This document shows, one piece after another, positions 17,689 through 27,159 of a DNA stretch of 64,000 nucleotides. The first letter of the stretch is position 1; every line of letters begins with the position of its first letter. The position numbers were made by a program, and so were the translations under genes. The notes under the pieces were generated by a model. It searched no databases and had not been told where the DNA came from. It saw only the letters and a program-made list of their open reading frames with translations. The stretch is taken from NCBI RefSeq assembly GCF_907177275.1, contig NZ_CAJSLV010000059.1, positions 1 to 64,000 of the forward strand, in the 5' to 3' direction. Origin of the DNA: Actinacidiphila cocklensis. GTDB taxonomy: Bacteria > Actinomycetota > Actinomycetes > Streptomycetales > Streptomycetaceae.

Positions 17689-18765
17689 TCAGCCGGCGTA
17701 GTCACCGACCAGCTCCACGGCGGCTGCGCCGCTCTCGCGTGCCGTGACCTCGCCGGCGACCCAGGCCTCGGCGCCGCGGTCGGCCAGCGTGGCCAGGGCC
17801 ACCTCGACCGACTCCTGGGGCACCACGGCGATCATGCCGACGCCCATGTTCAGCGTCTTCTCCAGCTCGGCGCGCTCGACCTGCCCCGCGGCGCCGACCA
17901 GGCCGAAGATCGGGTCGGGCGTCCAGGTGGACCGCTCCACGGTGGCCCGCAGGCCGTCCGGAACGACCCGGGCCAGGTTGTTGGCCAGGCCGCCGCCGGT
18001 GATGTGCGAGAAGGCGTGCACCTCGGTGGTGCGGGTCAGGGCCAGGCAGTCCAGCGAGTAGATCCTGGTCGGCTCCAGCAGCTCCTCGCCGAGCGTCCTG
18101 CCCAGCTCGGGGACCTCGCGGTCCAGCTCCCAGCCGGCCCGCTCGAAGAGCACGTGCCGGACCAGGCTGTACCCGTTCGAGTGAAGTCCCGAGGACTCGA
18201 TCGCGATCACCGCGTCACCCGTACGGATACGGTCCGCGCCCAGCAGCCGGTCCGCCTCGACCACGCCGGTGCCGGCGCCCGCGACGTCGAACTCGTCGGC
18301 GCCCAGCAGCCCGGGGTGCTCGGCGGTCTCGCCGCCGACCAGGGCGCAGCCGGCCAGCACGCAGCCCTCGGCGATGCCCTTGACGATGGCGGCGACCCGC
18401 TCGGGGTGGACCTTGCCGACGCAGATGTAGTCGGTCATGAACAGCGGCTCGGCGCCGCACACCACGAGGTCGTCGACGACCATGCCGACCAGGTCGTGGC
18501 CGATGGTGTCGTAGACGCCCATCCGGCGGGCGATGTCCACCTTGGTGCCGACCCCGTCGGTCGCGGAGGCCAGCAGCGGGCGCTCGTAGCGCTTGAGCGC
18601 GGAGGCGTCGAAGAGGCCCGCGAAGCCGCCGATCCCGCCGACGACCTCGGGGCGGGTGGCCTTGCGCACCCACTCCTTCATCAGCGTGACGGCGCGGTCG
18701 CCGGCCTCGATGTCGACGCCGGCGGCGGCGTAGCTGGCCCCGGTCGTTCCGGTTGTCTCAGGCAT
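17689..18765 (-). CDS. purM: phosphoribosylformylglycinamidine cyclo-ligase (AIR synthetase)
   Basis: 358 residues. Fifth step of de novo purine synthesis: ATP-dependent ring closure of FGAM to AIR. Family landmarks are SATDGVGTKVDIA, HDLVGMVVDDLVVCGAEPLF, ALVGGETAEHPG and FSHITGGGLANNLARV. The ATG at 18765 gives the usual PurM length. It lies 35 bp after purF on the same strand, so the two form a purF-purM operon. Confidence 0.97.
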   Translation of the reverse strand: MPETTGTTGASYAAAGVDIEAGDRAVTLMKEWVRKATRPEVVGGIGGFAGLFDASALKRYERPLLASATDGVGTKVDIARRMGVYDTIGHDLVGMVVDDLVVCGAEPLFMTDYICVGKVHPERVAAIVKGIAEGCVLAGCALVGGETAEHPGLLGADEFDVAGAGTGVVEADRLLGADRIRTGDAVIAIESSGLHSNGYSLVRHVLFERAGWELDREVPELGRTLGEELLEPTRIYSLDCLALTRTTEVHAFSHITGGGLANNLARVVPDGLRATVERSTWTPDPIFGLVGAAGQVERAELEKTLNMGVGMIAVVPQESVEVALATLADRGAEAWVAGEVTARESGAAAVELVGDYAG

Positions 18766-18800
18766 TGCTGGCACTTTCGTGTCGGGTGAGAGGTCGGAAG

Positions 18801-20318
18801 TCACGGCCGGCGCAGGGCGTCGGCGGCGTCCGCGCCGCCGGCCAGCTCGACTTCCAGCAGCTGCTTGCCCAGCAGCTCCGGGTCGGGCAGGTCCATGGGG
18901 TACTCGCCGTCGAAGCAGGCGCGGCACAGGTTGGGCTTGGCGATCGTGGTCGCCTCGACCATGGCGTCGAGCGAGATGTACGCGAGCGAGTCCGCGCCCA
19001 GCGAGACGCCGATCTCCTCGACCGACATGCCGTTGGCGATCAGCTCGGCGCGGGTGGCGAAGTCGATGCCGAAGAAGCACGGCCACTTCACCGGCGGCGA
19101 GGAGATCCGCACGTGCACCTCGGCGGCGCCGGCCTCGCGCAGCATCCGCACCAGGGCGCGCTGGGTGTTGCCGCGGACGATCGAGTCGTCCACGACCACC
19201 AGGCGCTTGCCGCGGATGACTTCCTTGAGCGGGTTGAGCTTGAGCCGGATGCCGAGCTGCCTGATCGTCTGCGAGGGCTGGATGAAGGTCCGGCCGACGT
19301 AGCTGTTCTTGACCAGGCCGGAGCCGTAGGGGATGCCGCTGGCCTCCGCGTACCCGACCGCGGCCGGGGTGCCCGACTCCGGCGTGGGTATCACCAGGTC
19401 GGCGTCGACCGGCGCCTCCTTGGCGAGGCGGCGGCCCATCTCGACCCGGGACAGGTAGACGTTGCGGCCCGCGATGTCGGTGTCGGGCCTGGCCAGGTAG
19501 ACGTATTCGAACACGCAGCCCTTGGGGCGGGCCTCGGCGAAGCGGGACGTCCGCAGTCCCTGCTCGTCGATCGCGATCAGCTCGCCGGGCTCGATCTCCC
19601 GGACGAAGCTGGCGCCGCAGATGTCCAGGGCGGCGCTCTCCGAGGCGACGACCCAGCCGCGCTCCAGGCGGCCCAGCACCAGCGGGCGGATGCCCTGCGG
19701 GTCGCGGGCGGCATAGAGGGTGTGCTCGTCCATGTAGACGAGGCTGAAAGCGCCCTTGATCTTCGGCAGCACCTGGTGCGCGGCCTGCTCGACCGACAGC
19801 GGGGTGCCGTCGGGGGCGGTCTGCCCGGCGAGCAGTGCGGTGATCAGGTCGGTGTCGTTGGTCGCGGCGACCCGGGTGGTACGTCCGGGCGTCTGCGGCA
19901 GGTCGGCGACCATCCCGGCAAGCTCGGCGGTGTTGACCAGGTTGCCGTTGTGCCCGAGCGCGATGGAGCCGTGGGCGGTCGCGCGGAAGGTGGGCTGCGC
20001 GTTCTCCCACACCGAGGCACCGGTGGTGGAGTAGCGCGCGTGACCGACGGCGATATGGCCGGTCAGCGAGCCGAGCGAGGTCTCGTCGAAGACCTGGGAC
20101 ACCAGTCCCATGTCCTTGAAGACCAGAATCTGGGAGCCGTTGCTCACTGCGATGCCCGCGGACTCCTGTCCGCGGTGCTGCAGGGCGTACAGCCCGAAAT
20201 AGGTGAGTTTGGCGACCTCTTCACCCGGAGCCCAGACACCGAAGACGCCACAAGCGTCCTGGGGGCCCTTCTCGCCGGGGAGGAGGTCGTGGCTGAGTCG
20301 TCCGTCACCACGAGGCAC
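18801..20318 (-). CDS. purF: amidophosphoribosyltransferase
   Basis: 505 residues. First committed step of purine synthesis: PRPP plus glutamine to phosphoribosylamine. An N-terminal propeptide (about 22 residues) precedes the catalytic Cys in DACGVFGVW, followed by a class II glutamine amidotransferase domain (LQHRGQESAGIA). The phosphoribosyltransferase domain has VVVDDSIVRGNT. The Cys residues in PCFFGID and NLCRACFDGEYP fit the iron-sulfur form of the enzyme. The GTG start at 20318 matches streptomycete PurF (MPRGDGRL) and has TAGACT seven bases upstream. Confidence 0.97.
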   Translation of the reverse strand: MPRGDGRLSHDLLPGEKGPQDACGVFGVWAPGEEVAKLTYFGLYALQHRGQESAGIAVSNGSQILVFKDMGLVSQVFDETSLGSLTGHIAVGHARYSTTGASVWENAQPTFRATAHGSIALGHNGNLVNTAELAGMVADLPQTPGRTTRVAATNDTDLITALLAGQTAPDGTPLSVEQAAHQVLPKIKGAFSLVYMDEHTLYAARDPQGIRPLVLGRLERGWVVASESAALDICGASFVREIEPGELIAIDEQGLRTSRFAEARPKGCVFEYVYLARPDTDIAGRNVYLSRVEMGRRLAKEAPVDADLVIPTPESGTPAAVGYAEASGIPYGSGLVKNSYVGRTFIQPSQTIRQLGIRLKLNPLKEVIRGKRLVVVDDSIVRGNTQRALVRMLREAGAAEVHVRISSPPVKWPCFFGIDFATRAELIANGMSVEEIGVSLGADSLAYISLDAMVEATTIAKPNLCRACFDGEYPMDLPDPELLGKQLLEVELAGGADAADALRRP

Positions 20319-20325
20319 GTCTTCG

Positions 20326-20354
20326 AGTCTAGGGCAGGTTCGCCCGTCGTCCGA
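20326..20354 (-). promoter_or_regulatory. purF promoter (leaderless)
   Basis: Reading leftwards, TCGGAC (20354-20349), a 17-bp spacer, TAGACT (20331-20326), then seven bases to the GTG at 20318. This predicts a leaderless purF-purM mRNA. The rest of the spacer up to 20600 shows no gene. Confidence 0.55.
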
Positions 20355-20600
20355 ACGAGGGACGTCCGCGATCAGCGCTTCTATGCGCGTAGCGCCTTGG
20401 GGGACACGGGGGTGTGACGTGCCCCCCAAGGTCCTGGCGGGTCGGCCGGTTAGGGGATGTGCGCCCGGCCGACGCTCTGCGCCCCGCATCTTAGAGTCGC
20501 CGCGCACCCTGAGGGCGACCTCGCGGCGGATCGGCCCCGGGGTCGGCGCGGAAGCGCCGCCGGATGGCCGGAAAACGTCCGCCCGCGCCGGTTGCGGGCA

Positions 20601-20644
20601 GGGAAACGCCCGCCGGTACGGGGGTTCCGGCGGGCGCGTTTCCC
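20601..20644. terminator. strong hairpin after the mycothiol-enzyme gene
   Basis: GGGAAACGCCCGCCGG pairs with CCGGCGGGCG(CG)TTTCCC, a 16-bp stem with a two-base bulge and a 10-nt loop. It lies 210 bp downstream of the stop codon at 20854, so it is the likely terminator of that gene. Confidence 0.65.
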
Positions 20645-20853
20645 GAACGGGTCTATGGCCGGAATCCAGCATTCCGACTTTCCCCGTCAGGTCGATTCTA
20701 GGATCGCCGGACAGCGACGGCATATACCGATTGCGATTACCGGCGTAATTACGCCATGCCCATTCGCTACCATATTCGGGCATTCAGGACAGGAAATGCC
20801 TGCCGGACCCGTCTCCGCCTGACCGGGATGTCAGCGACTGCCGGGGCAGCGGC

Positions 20854-21663
20854 TCAGCTCATGACCGGCAGGTACGCCGCCAGGTCCGCGCGTTCCCCGC
20901 TGGCCGCGACCGCGGCCGACTCCAGCGCCTCGGCCCAGCCGGTGCGGCCGGTGGCAAGGCGGATCCAGGTCAGCGGGTCGGTCTCGACGACGTTCGGCGG
21001 GGTGCCGCGGGTGTGCCGCGGACCCTCGACGCACTGCACCGCCGCGTAGGGCGGCACCCGCACCTCCACCGCGTTGCCCGGCGCCTTGGCGGCGAGCGCG
21101 TCCGCCAGCACCCGCACCACCGCGGCCAGCGCCTGCCGGTCCAGCGGTACCTCGCGGCCGGTCGCCCTGGCCAGGTCGTCGCTGTGCACGACCAGCTCCA
21201 CCAGCCGGGTCACCGTGAAGTCCAGGGCGCGCATGCCGCCGAAGGGCTCCGGGAGTAGCCGCCCGGGGCGCAGCGCCTCGTCCCGCAGGCCGGCGAGCCG
21301 GCCGGCGGCCGCCTCGACCGCCGCGGCCGGGCCGGCCTCCATCGCCTCGGCCGCCGCGCGCGTCGTCGCGTCGAGCCGGTCGGCGATCGGGCCGGTCTCC
21401 TGCGTCCACGCGTCGAGGCCGGTCAGCGGCCCGCCGGGCACCGGCTCCGGCTCGGCGAGCAGCACCCCGAGGACGTCCACCTGCCGCACGATGTGCGCGA
21501 CCAGCAGCCGTACGTCCCACCCGGGCAGCCCCGACGGCAGCGCGTACGCCGCCTCCGGCAGCGCCCGCACCGCGTCCCGTACCTGCCCCACCTGCGCGAC
21601 CAGCGCGTTCCACGTCCGGTCAGGGTCGTACGTACGCACACGGCGTCGGCTGGCAGGCGGCAT
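20854..21663 (-). CDS. maleylpyruvate isomerase-like mycothiol-dependent enzyme
   Basis: 269 residues. N-terminal DinB-like four-helix domain (MDMPI-N type) with LPGWDVRLLVAHIVRQVDVL, where the conserved His and neighbouring residues would bind metal, and a C-terminal sterol-carrier-like domain with RVPPYAAVQCVEGP. This architecture is typical of the actinobacterial mycothiol-dependent isomerase family, which conjugates or isomerises small molecules; the substrate is unknown. TACGCT six bases before the ATG suggests a leaderless mRNA. Confidence 0.82.
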   Translation of the reverse strand: MPPASRRRVRTYDPDRTWNALVAQVGQVRDAVRALPEAAYALPSGLPGWDVRLLVAHIVRQVDVLGVLLAEPEPVPGGPLTGLDAWTQETGPIADRLDATTRAAAEAMEAGPAAAVEAAAGRLAGLRDEALRPGRLLPEPFGGMRALDFTVTRLVELVVHSDDLARATGREVPLDRQALAAVVRVLADALAAKAPGNAVEVRVPPYAAVQCVEGPRHTRGTPPNVVETDPLTWIRLATGRTGWAEALESAAVAASGERADLAAYLPVMS

Positions 21664-21729
21664 ACGGCGAGCGTAGCCGCCGCCTGCGACAACGAAGGGT
21701 GCCGCCCGGGTGGCGGGGCCGGGAAGTGC

Positions 21730-21933
21730 TCAGCCCTGGCGGGGCCGTTCGAAGGTGAGCAGCAGGCCCTCGACGGCGCCGGGGCCTATCCGGCCCTTCA
21801 CGTCGGCCGCGGTGATGGACTTCAGCGCCCAGCCGTCGGCGGCCTGCTTGTTGAGGGTCTTCTCCAGCTTGTCGCCGTCGAGCGCGTCGCCGATCAGAGA
21901 TTCGCGGAAGGAGACGACCTTGTACTCGTACAT
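21730..21933 (-). CDS. DUF4177 protein
   Basis: 67 residues with the DUF4177 signature: MYEYKVVSF at the start and a LNKQAADGWALKSIT core, where the GW pair is invariant. Small alpha/beta fold of unknown function. A GAGGA ribosome-binding site lies upstream. A second, more divergent DUF4177 gene is at 58057. Confidence 0.85.
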   Translation of the reverse strand: MYEYKVVSFRESLIGDALDGDKLEKTLNKQAADGWALKSITAADVKGRIGPGAVEGLLLTFERPRQG

Positions 21934-22046
21934 GTTCTGGTCCTCGCTCGGTTCACGTGGGCTTGCTCCGGTCCTGCGTCCGGACAGCCAACCACGAACG
22001 CCCGTACGCCGTCAGGCCGCCCCCGCGGCCGAACTCCCCCGCGCCG

Positions 22047-23336
22047 TCAGGCCGCCCCCGCGGCGAACGCGGTCGGCGGGCGGCCGGCCAGCGGGATGTC
22101 GCGCATGCGGCGCAGCGGCGAGAAGAGCAGCCACAGGCCCGCGCAGCAGCCGCCGCACACCGCGATCCACAGCGTCGCCCGTACGCCGAGCGCGGCCGCG
22201 AGCGCCCCGCCGGCCAGGCCGCCGAGCGGCAGGGTGCCCCAGGTGATCCAGCGGGCGGCCGCGCTGACGCGGCCCAGCAGCTCGGGCGGGCAGGTCGCCT
22301 GGCGGTAGCTGGTCAGCGAGATGCCGGTCACGGTGGAGGCGAAGGTCCAGGAGATCCAGCCGGCGCCGAAGAGCAGCACCGCCCAGCCCCGCCCGGCCAG
22401 CGGGATCAGCAGCCCGGGCAGCGACAGCACGGTCATCGCGACCCAGCTGATCCGTGCGGACCCCACCCGCCGGGCCAGCGGCGCCGCCGCGACCCCGCCC
22501 GCGACCCCGCCGGCCGCCCCCAGCGCGAGCAGCAGCCCGACCAGCCCCGGGCGCAGGTGCAGGGTGCGGATGAGGAAGACCGGGCCGAGCGTCTCGACCA
22601 TGATCACGAAGAAGTTGGCGGTGCCGTTGAAGGCCACCCCGTTGCGCAGGATCGGGTCGCGGACCACGTGCGTGAGCCCCGCGCCGATCTGCACCCGCAG
22701 GGTGGGCCTCGTGGTGGCCTCGGGCCGCGCCGGCTCCCGGGTGCGTATCGCGGCCAGCGAGGCCGCGGACACCGCGAAGGACAGCGCGTCCGCCGTCATC
22801 GCCGCCGCGGCGCCGACCAGCGTGACGAGTCCTGCCCCCGCTCCCGGCCCGGCGATCTGGGCGGCGGACTGCGACGCGGCGAGCTTGCCGTTGCCGTCCA
22901 TCAGCTGCTCCCGCTCCAGCAGCGCCGGCAGGTAGCTCTGGTAGGCGACGGAGAAGAAGACCGACAGCACGCCGGACACCAGCGCCACCCCGTAGAGCTG
23001 CCCCAGGGTCAGCACCCCCGCCGCGTGCGCGACCGGCACCGAGCCGACCACGGCCAGCAGCCCGAGGTTGCAGCCCATCATCAGCGGCCGCTTGGCGACC
23101 CGGTCCACCACCGCCCCCGCGGGCAGCGCCACCAGCAGGTACGCGCACGTCCCCGCGGCGGACAGCAGCCCCACCTGGAAGGCGCCGGCCTTCAGGACGA
23201 CGACGGCGACCAGCGGCAGCGCGAGCACGGATATCTGGGAGCCGATCTCGCTGACCGTCTGCCCGCCCCACAACAGCAGGAAGTCCCGCTGCATGCGGAG
23301 GGGTCGGCGGGTGATCGGTTGCTCGGTGTCGGCCAC
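22047..23336 (-). CDS. MFS transporter (EntS-like)
   Basis: 429 residues with about twelve membrane helices. The start RDFLLLWGGQTVSEIGSQIS and the loop AGAVVDRVAKRPLMM (motif A: G-x-x-x-D-R) are typical of the MFS_3/enterobactin-exporter-like branch, which contains many efflux pumps of unknown substrate. No regulator or siderophore gene is adjacent. The start is a GTG. Confidence 0.88.
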   Translation of the reverse strand: MADTEQPITRRPLRMQRDFLLLWGGQTVSEIGSQISVLALPLVAVVVLKAGAFQVGLLSAAGTCAYLLVALPAGAVVDRVAKRPLMMGCNLGLLAVVGSVPVAHAAGVLTLGQLYGVALVSGVLSVFFSVAYQSYLPALLEREQLMDGNGKLAASQSAAQIAGPGAGAGLVTLVGAAAAMTADALSFAVSAASLAAIRTREPARPEATTRPTLRVQIGAGLTHVVRDPILRNGVAFNGTANFFVIMVETLGPVFLIRTLHLRPGLVGLLLALGAAGGVAGGVAAAPLARRVGSARISWVAMTVLSLPGLLIPLAGRGWAVLLFGAGWISWTFASTVTGISLTSYRQATCPPELLGRVSAAARWITWGTLPLGGLAGGALAAALGVRATLWIAVCGGCCAGLWLLFSPLRRMRDIPLAGRPPTAFAAGAA

Positions 23337-23443
23337 CGTCCCGATGCTGGCACCGGACGCCGGGCGGTGTCCACGCCGTATCCGCGGAACGCAACCATCC
23401 GCCGCGGACGGCCGTCCCGGCTTGCAGGAGGGGGTGGTCGGAC

Positions 23444-24304
23444 GTGTTCGGCATGGTTCTCACGGTGTGGTGCGTCGGGTGGGCGGCGGTCGCGGGGGTC
23501 GGGCTGTGGCGGTACGCGCGGGTGTGGTCGTCGCACACGGTCCGGGTGGCGGCGCGGGTCGAGCGGGTGGAGGAGCCGCGCGGGTCAGGGGCCGACGCCG
23601 CCGAAGGCGTGCAGGTGGTGCTGGCGTTCCAGAACCCGGCCACCGGTGAGGAGTTGCGGCTGCCGACCACCGGCGCCCGCAACGGCACGCTGACGGCGGC
23701 CTGGGTGGGCCGGCCGGTCACCGTGCGCTTCCCCGCCGGGCACCCGTACGACTTCCGTATCGCGAACGGCATGGGCCGGCAGCGCGACCTGGCCCTGCCG
23801 GTGGTGGCGGCCTGCTTCGCCTGGATGGGCCTCGTCGCCCACTTCGCGCTGGACGAGGAGGGGATCGGCTGGGTCCCGCTGGGCATCGGCACGGTCGTGG
23901 CCTCGCTGACCAGCTGGGCCGCGCTCACCACCCACCGCGAGGGCCGCCGCCGCGAGGGCCTGCTGGCGGCCGCGGAGGCGACCACCGCCCGGGTGGTGGC
24001 GTCCCTTCAGTCGACCCACCGCGACGACGACGGCCACACCCACACCACGTACGTGCCCGTCATGGCCTTCACCACCGCCGACGGCCGCTCGGTCACCGCG
24101 GTCAGCCCGGCGTACACCAGCCGCTCGCAGCCGCACACGGTCGGTACCGACGTGGCGGTCCGCTACGCCCCCGCCGATCCGTCCGTCTTCGCCTTCGACC
24201 TGGCGACGGACCGGCGGGCGAACGGGTGCGGCACCGCCTTCCTCACGGTGCTCGCGGCGGCGGGCGTCGCCGCGATGGTGACGGGGGTCGTGCTGCTGTC
24301 CTGA
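23444..24304 (+). CDS. DUF3592-type membrane protein
   Basis: 286 residues. Four membrane helices (about 3-22, 103-122, 128-147 and 264-285) frame two extracytoplasmic or cytoplasmic beta domains; both resemble DUF3592 (VRFPAGHPYDFRI and VAVRYAPADPSVFAF are equivalent positions), so the protein is an internal duplication. AGGAGGGGG precedes the GTG. Divergent from the MFS gene. Function unknown. Confidence 0.8.
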   Translation: MFGMVLTVWCVGWAAVAGVGLWRYARVWSSHTVRVAARVERVEEPRGSGADAAEGVQVVLAFQNPATGEELRLPTTGARNGTLTAAWVGRPVTVRFPAGHPYDFRIANGMGRQRDLALPVVAACFAWMGLVAHFALDEEGIGWVPLGIGTVVASLTSWAALTTHREGRRREGLLAAAEATTARVVASLQSTHRDDDGHTHTTYVPVMAFTTADGRSVTAVSPAYTSRSQPHTVGTDVAVRYAPADPSVFAFDLATDRRANGCGTAFLTVLAAAGVAAMVTGVVLLS

Positions 24305-24328
24305 CCCCCGTCTCCCTTGACGGGCAGG

Positions 24329-25078
24329 TCAGATGGTGCCGTCCTGCCACCACCAGGCGCGGCCGAGGTCCGCGCGGCTGTCGACGTGCTGGTGGTCCTC
24401 GGTGTACGTCTCCAGGCCGGAGAAGCCGCAGGTCTCGGCCTTGCGGTACACGGTCTGGTTGGCCACGCCCGGCACGTCGAGGTCGGCGGCGGTGCCGTAG
24501 AGGTGCATGCTGTCGCTCGCCCCGCCCACGTCCGCGTTGTGCGCGATGCTGCGGAAGCCGGAGTTGACGGTGATGGGCACGTTGCCCAGCTTCTTGCGGA
24601 GCGCTTCGAGCTTGTACATCGCGCGGCGGGCGTTCTCCTTGGCGGCGGCCGCGCTGACCTTGCCGCCGTCGAAGGTGCCGCTCACGCGGTCGGTGAACTC
24701 GCTGAAGTCGAAGTGCGCGGTCGAACCGTCCGACTGCTGCAGGGCGTTGAGCTGCGCCTGGGTGGCGGGTCCGGCGACGCCGTCGGACCCGAGACCGTAC
24801 GCGGACTGGAAGAGGCGGACCGCGGCGGCGGTGCCGGGGCCGAATTCCCCGTCGATGGACACCCGCGTATGTCCCGCGGTGCTCGTGGGCCAGCCCGCGA
24901 CCCTGATCTGCAACTCGGTGACGTCGGCGCCGGTCATCCCCTGGCTGAGGGTGCGCGACCAGGAGTAAGCGGAGGCCGACGAGGAGAGCAGCAGCGGCCC
25001 CAGGACGGCCCCGGTGCCGGCGGCCAGCGTTCCACGCAACAAGGTGCGGCGGTTGAACGGGGCTGAGAACGAGGTCAT
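24329..25078 (-). CDS. secreted zinc D-Ala-D-Ala carboxypeptidase (M15A)
   Basis: 249 residues. A twin-arginine signal (NRRTLLRGT, then a hydrophobic core ending SSSASA) predicts Tat export. Residues about 35-100 are a peptidoglycan-binding domain (GMTGADVTELQIRV, DGEFGPGTAAAVRLFQ). The C-terminal M15 domain carries SGFRSIAHN, HLYGTAADLDV and HQHVDSRADLGRAWWW; the His-Asp-His set binds zinc. This is the organisation of Streptomyces albus G D,D-carboxypeptidase. The ATG at 25078 (MTSFSAPFN) with AAAGGGA upstream is preferred over one 16 codons earlier. Confidence 0.9.
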   Translation of the reverse strand: MTSFSAPFNRRTLLRGTLAAGTGAVLGPLLLSSSASAYSWSRTLSQGMTGADVTELQIRVAGWPTSTAGHTRVSIDGEFGPGTAAAVRLFQSAYGLGSDGVAGPATQAQLNALQQSDGSTAHFDFSEFTDRVSGTFDGGKVSAAAAKENARRAMYKLEALRKKLGNVPITVNSGFRSIAHNADVGGASDSMHLYGTAADLDVPGVANQTVYRKAETCGFSGLETYTEDHQHVDSRADLGRAWWWQDGTI

Positions 25079-25199
25079 CGTTGTCCCTTTCGCTAACCGG
25101 TGCCGCGGTCGCGGCGGACCCAGCATGGCGGCCGGTACGGGAGGTGCTCAAGGGGCGCGGCTGTAGTCCGGGGGGTGTCTGGGACCGGCGCCCCCAAGG

Positions 25200-25718
25200 C
25201 TACGAAGCGGTCGGGGCGCTGGGGTGGACGAGGAACTCAGCGAGGCTGCGGTGGTACGTCAGCCCCGGCTTGCCGCGGAACGCCGCCTCGCCTACGACCT
25301 CGAACCCCGAACGCTCCAGAACCGCCTGGGACGCCTTGTTCGCGACCGTGATCCCGGCCCGCAGACCGGTCAGCCGGTAGCTGTTGGCGGCGATCCCGCA
25401 CAGCTCCCGTACGGCCCACTGGGCCAGCCCGGCCCCCGTGGCACGCTCGGCGATCCGGTAGCCGAGTTCGGCCTCGCCGTCGGCCGCGTCCACGAGGTTC
25501 ACCCGTCCGACGATCTCGCCCTTGTCGTTCAGCACCACGTGGAAGTAGCAGATTCCGGCCTCCTGCTCGGCGAGCAGCGCTCCGAGCCGCTCGTCGAAGT
25601 GGGCGAAGTAGTCGTCCCCCCGATTAGGAACCCATCTTGTGAAGTAGTCCCGGTTCTCCAGCTCGAAGGCGAGCAGGGGTGGGATGTGATCGGGGCGGAG
25701 GAGCTGAATCTCTGGCAT
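25200..25718 (-). CDS. GNAT acetyltransferase (RimJ/RimL-like)
   Basis: 172 residues. N-terminal ELENRDYFTRWVP and the acetyl-CoA-binding stretch ELGYRIAERATGAGLAQWAV, followed by VLERSGFEVVGEA, identify the RimJ/RimL-type GNAT fold that acetylates protein N-termini or small amines. TATATT seven bases before the ATG suggests a leaderless promoter. Substrate unknown. Confidence 0.85.
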   Translation of the reverse strand: MPEIQLLRPDHIPPLLAFELENRDYFTRWVPNRGDDYFAHFDERLGALLAEQEAGICYFHVVLNDKGEIVGRVNLVDAADGEAELGYRIAERATGAGLAQWAVRELCGIAANSYRLTGLRAGITVANKASQAVLERSGFEVVGEAAFRGKPGLTYHRSLAEFLVHPSAPTAS

Positions 25719-25787
25719 GGCGAGGAATATAGGAAGCGGGTGCGCCCAGGGCCAGCCCGAGCGTGTCTCCTCCAGCGGATGCGGGGC

Positions 25788-26201
25788 TCACAGGGCGAGG
25801 GTGAACCAGACGACCTTGCCGACGTGCTGCCGGGGGTAGGTGCCCCAGTCCGCCGCGAGCGCCGCGACCAGGACCAGGCCGCGGCCGCCTTCCGCCTCGG
25901 GTCCGCTCCGCGCGCGAAGCACCGGCGGTACGTCGGAGGCGTCCGCGACCTCGACCCGCAGCAGCCGGTCCGGGTCGAGTTCCGCGCCGACCGCGATGAG
26001 CCGGCCCGTCGGACGGCAGGCGTGCCGTACGGAGTTCGTGACCAGCTCGCTCACCAGCAGCTCGGCGACGTCGGCGGCGTCCTTGTCCACCCCCCACCCC
26101 GCCATCTGGTCCCGCAGCAACCGCCGCGCCCTGCCCGGGGCCTGCGCGCCGCGCGTGAAGCTCCATCCCGCGCTCACGCCCCGGTCGTACTCAGTGCTCA
26201 T
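25788..26201 (-). CDS. ATP-binding protein, RsbW-type anti-sigma-like
   Basis: 137 residues of the HATPase_c_2 fold. The N-box is ELLVSELVTNSVRHA, the G1 box VEVADASDVPP and the G2 box GGRGLVLVAALA. In streptomycetes such small GHKL proteins accompany WhiJ-like XRE regulators and DUF397 proteins, as here (the XRE gene starts 124 bp away on the other strand). They may act as anti-sigma factors or phosphotransfer modulators. ATG at 26201 chosen; a further ATG nine bases upstream is possible. Confidence 0.85.
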   Translation of the reverse strand: MSTEYDRGVSAGWSFTRGAQAPGRARRLLRDQMAGWGVDKDAADVAELLVSELVTNSVRHACRPTGRLIAVGAELDPDRLLRVEVADASDVPPVLRARSGPEAEGGRGLVLVAALAADWGTYPRQHVGKVVWFTLAL

Positions 26202-26325
26202 GCGTCCCACACCGCTCTTCCGCTATATCAACAACTACTTACCGTCCTCCAAGCGTTGCGGTGTGCAGTTAGGCTCGACAACGGAGTGAGACTCAGCTTC
26301 CGCACTGTCAGGAAGGCCGTTCCCC
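26202..26325. promoter_or_regulatory. divergent promoter region of WhiJ-type cluster
   Basis: AT-richer spacer between the anti-sigma-like gene (-) and XRE gene (+). TAGGCT at 26272-26277 is a -10 candidate for the rightward gene; AGGAAGG near 26310 is its ribosome-binding site. TATATCAACAACTACTTACC at 26224-26243 probably holds the leftward promoter. Confidence 0.45.
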
Positions 26326-27159
26326 GTGGTCCAGCCCAAGGAGCTCAACCCCTTCGACTCCCCCCAGTCCTTCTACGGCGCGGAATTGCGCCGCCTCAGA
26401 GAGAAGGCGGGCTTCTCCCAGGAGGGCCTGGGCGAACGCGTCTTCTGCTCGGGTGCGTACGTGGGCCAGATCGAATCGGCATCGCGCAGGCCCCAGTTGG
26501 ACCTGTCGCAACGGATGGACACCGTCCTGGACACGGGCGGCCACTTGGAGCGGCTGTGCCGCATGGTCCTCAAGGCGACGAAGCACGCCGAGTATTTCGC
26601 CGACGTCGTCGACCTGATGACCCACGCGTTGACGATTCGGCAGGTGTCGAACTCGCTGATTCCCGGTCTGTTCCAGATCGAGCCGTACGCTCGGGCGCTG
26701 TTCGAGTCAGCCGATCCGTCCCGCCCGGCGGAGAAGGTCGAGGAGATGGTGGCCGCCCGGTTGTCACGGGCCTGGCTTCTGGGCAACCCAACAAAGCCAA
26801 AGTTCTGGATCATCCTGAACGAAAACGTCCTGCGCGCGCCGGTATGCGACCGCCAGGGGATGTATGAGCAACTCATGCACCTCGCGCGTATCGTCCGCGC
26901 CCGACGGGTGACCTTCCAAGTCATGCCGGCATCAGTGGGCGCTCATCCTCTGATGGGCAGCGACATCACGCTGATGACGTTCGCTGACGCGCCGCCTGCC
27001 GCGTACGTCGAAGCTGCCCGTTCAGGGCACTTGTTGGACACTCCGGCCATGGTCGAGAGCTACGCAGAGGCCTACGATTTTGCGCGGGCCGTCGCCCTGT
27101 CACCGGAGGCGTCCCTGGACCTGATCGAGTCAGTCGCCGAGGAGTACAGCGCGCAATGA
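26326..27159 (+). CDS. WhiJ-type XRE regulator with DUF5753
   Basis: 277 residues. An XRE helix-turn-helix (about 18-72: LRRLREKAGFSQEGLGERV, SGAYVGQIESASRRP) is followed by the DUF5753 ligand-binding-like domain (IPGLFQIEPYARALF, LLDTPAMVESYAEAYDFARAVALSP). The family includes WhiJ of S. coelicolor, which represses development until relieved by its DUF397 partner. The stop codon overlaps the start of the DUF397 gene (ATGA), so the two are translationally coupled. Confidence 0.9.
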   Translation: MVQPKELNPFDSPQSFYGAELRRLREKAGFSQEGLGERVFCSGAYVGQIESASRRPQLDLSQRMDTVLDTGGHLERLCRMVLKATKHAEYFADVVDLMTHALTIRQVSNSLIPGLFQIEPYARALFESADPSRPAEKVEEMVAARLSRAWLLGNPTKPKFWIILNENVLRAPVCDRQGMYEQLMHLARIVRARRVTFQVMPASVGAHPLMGSDITLMTFADAPPAAYVEAARSGHLLDTPAMVESYAEAYDFARAVALSPEASLDLIESVAEEYSAQ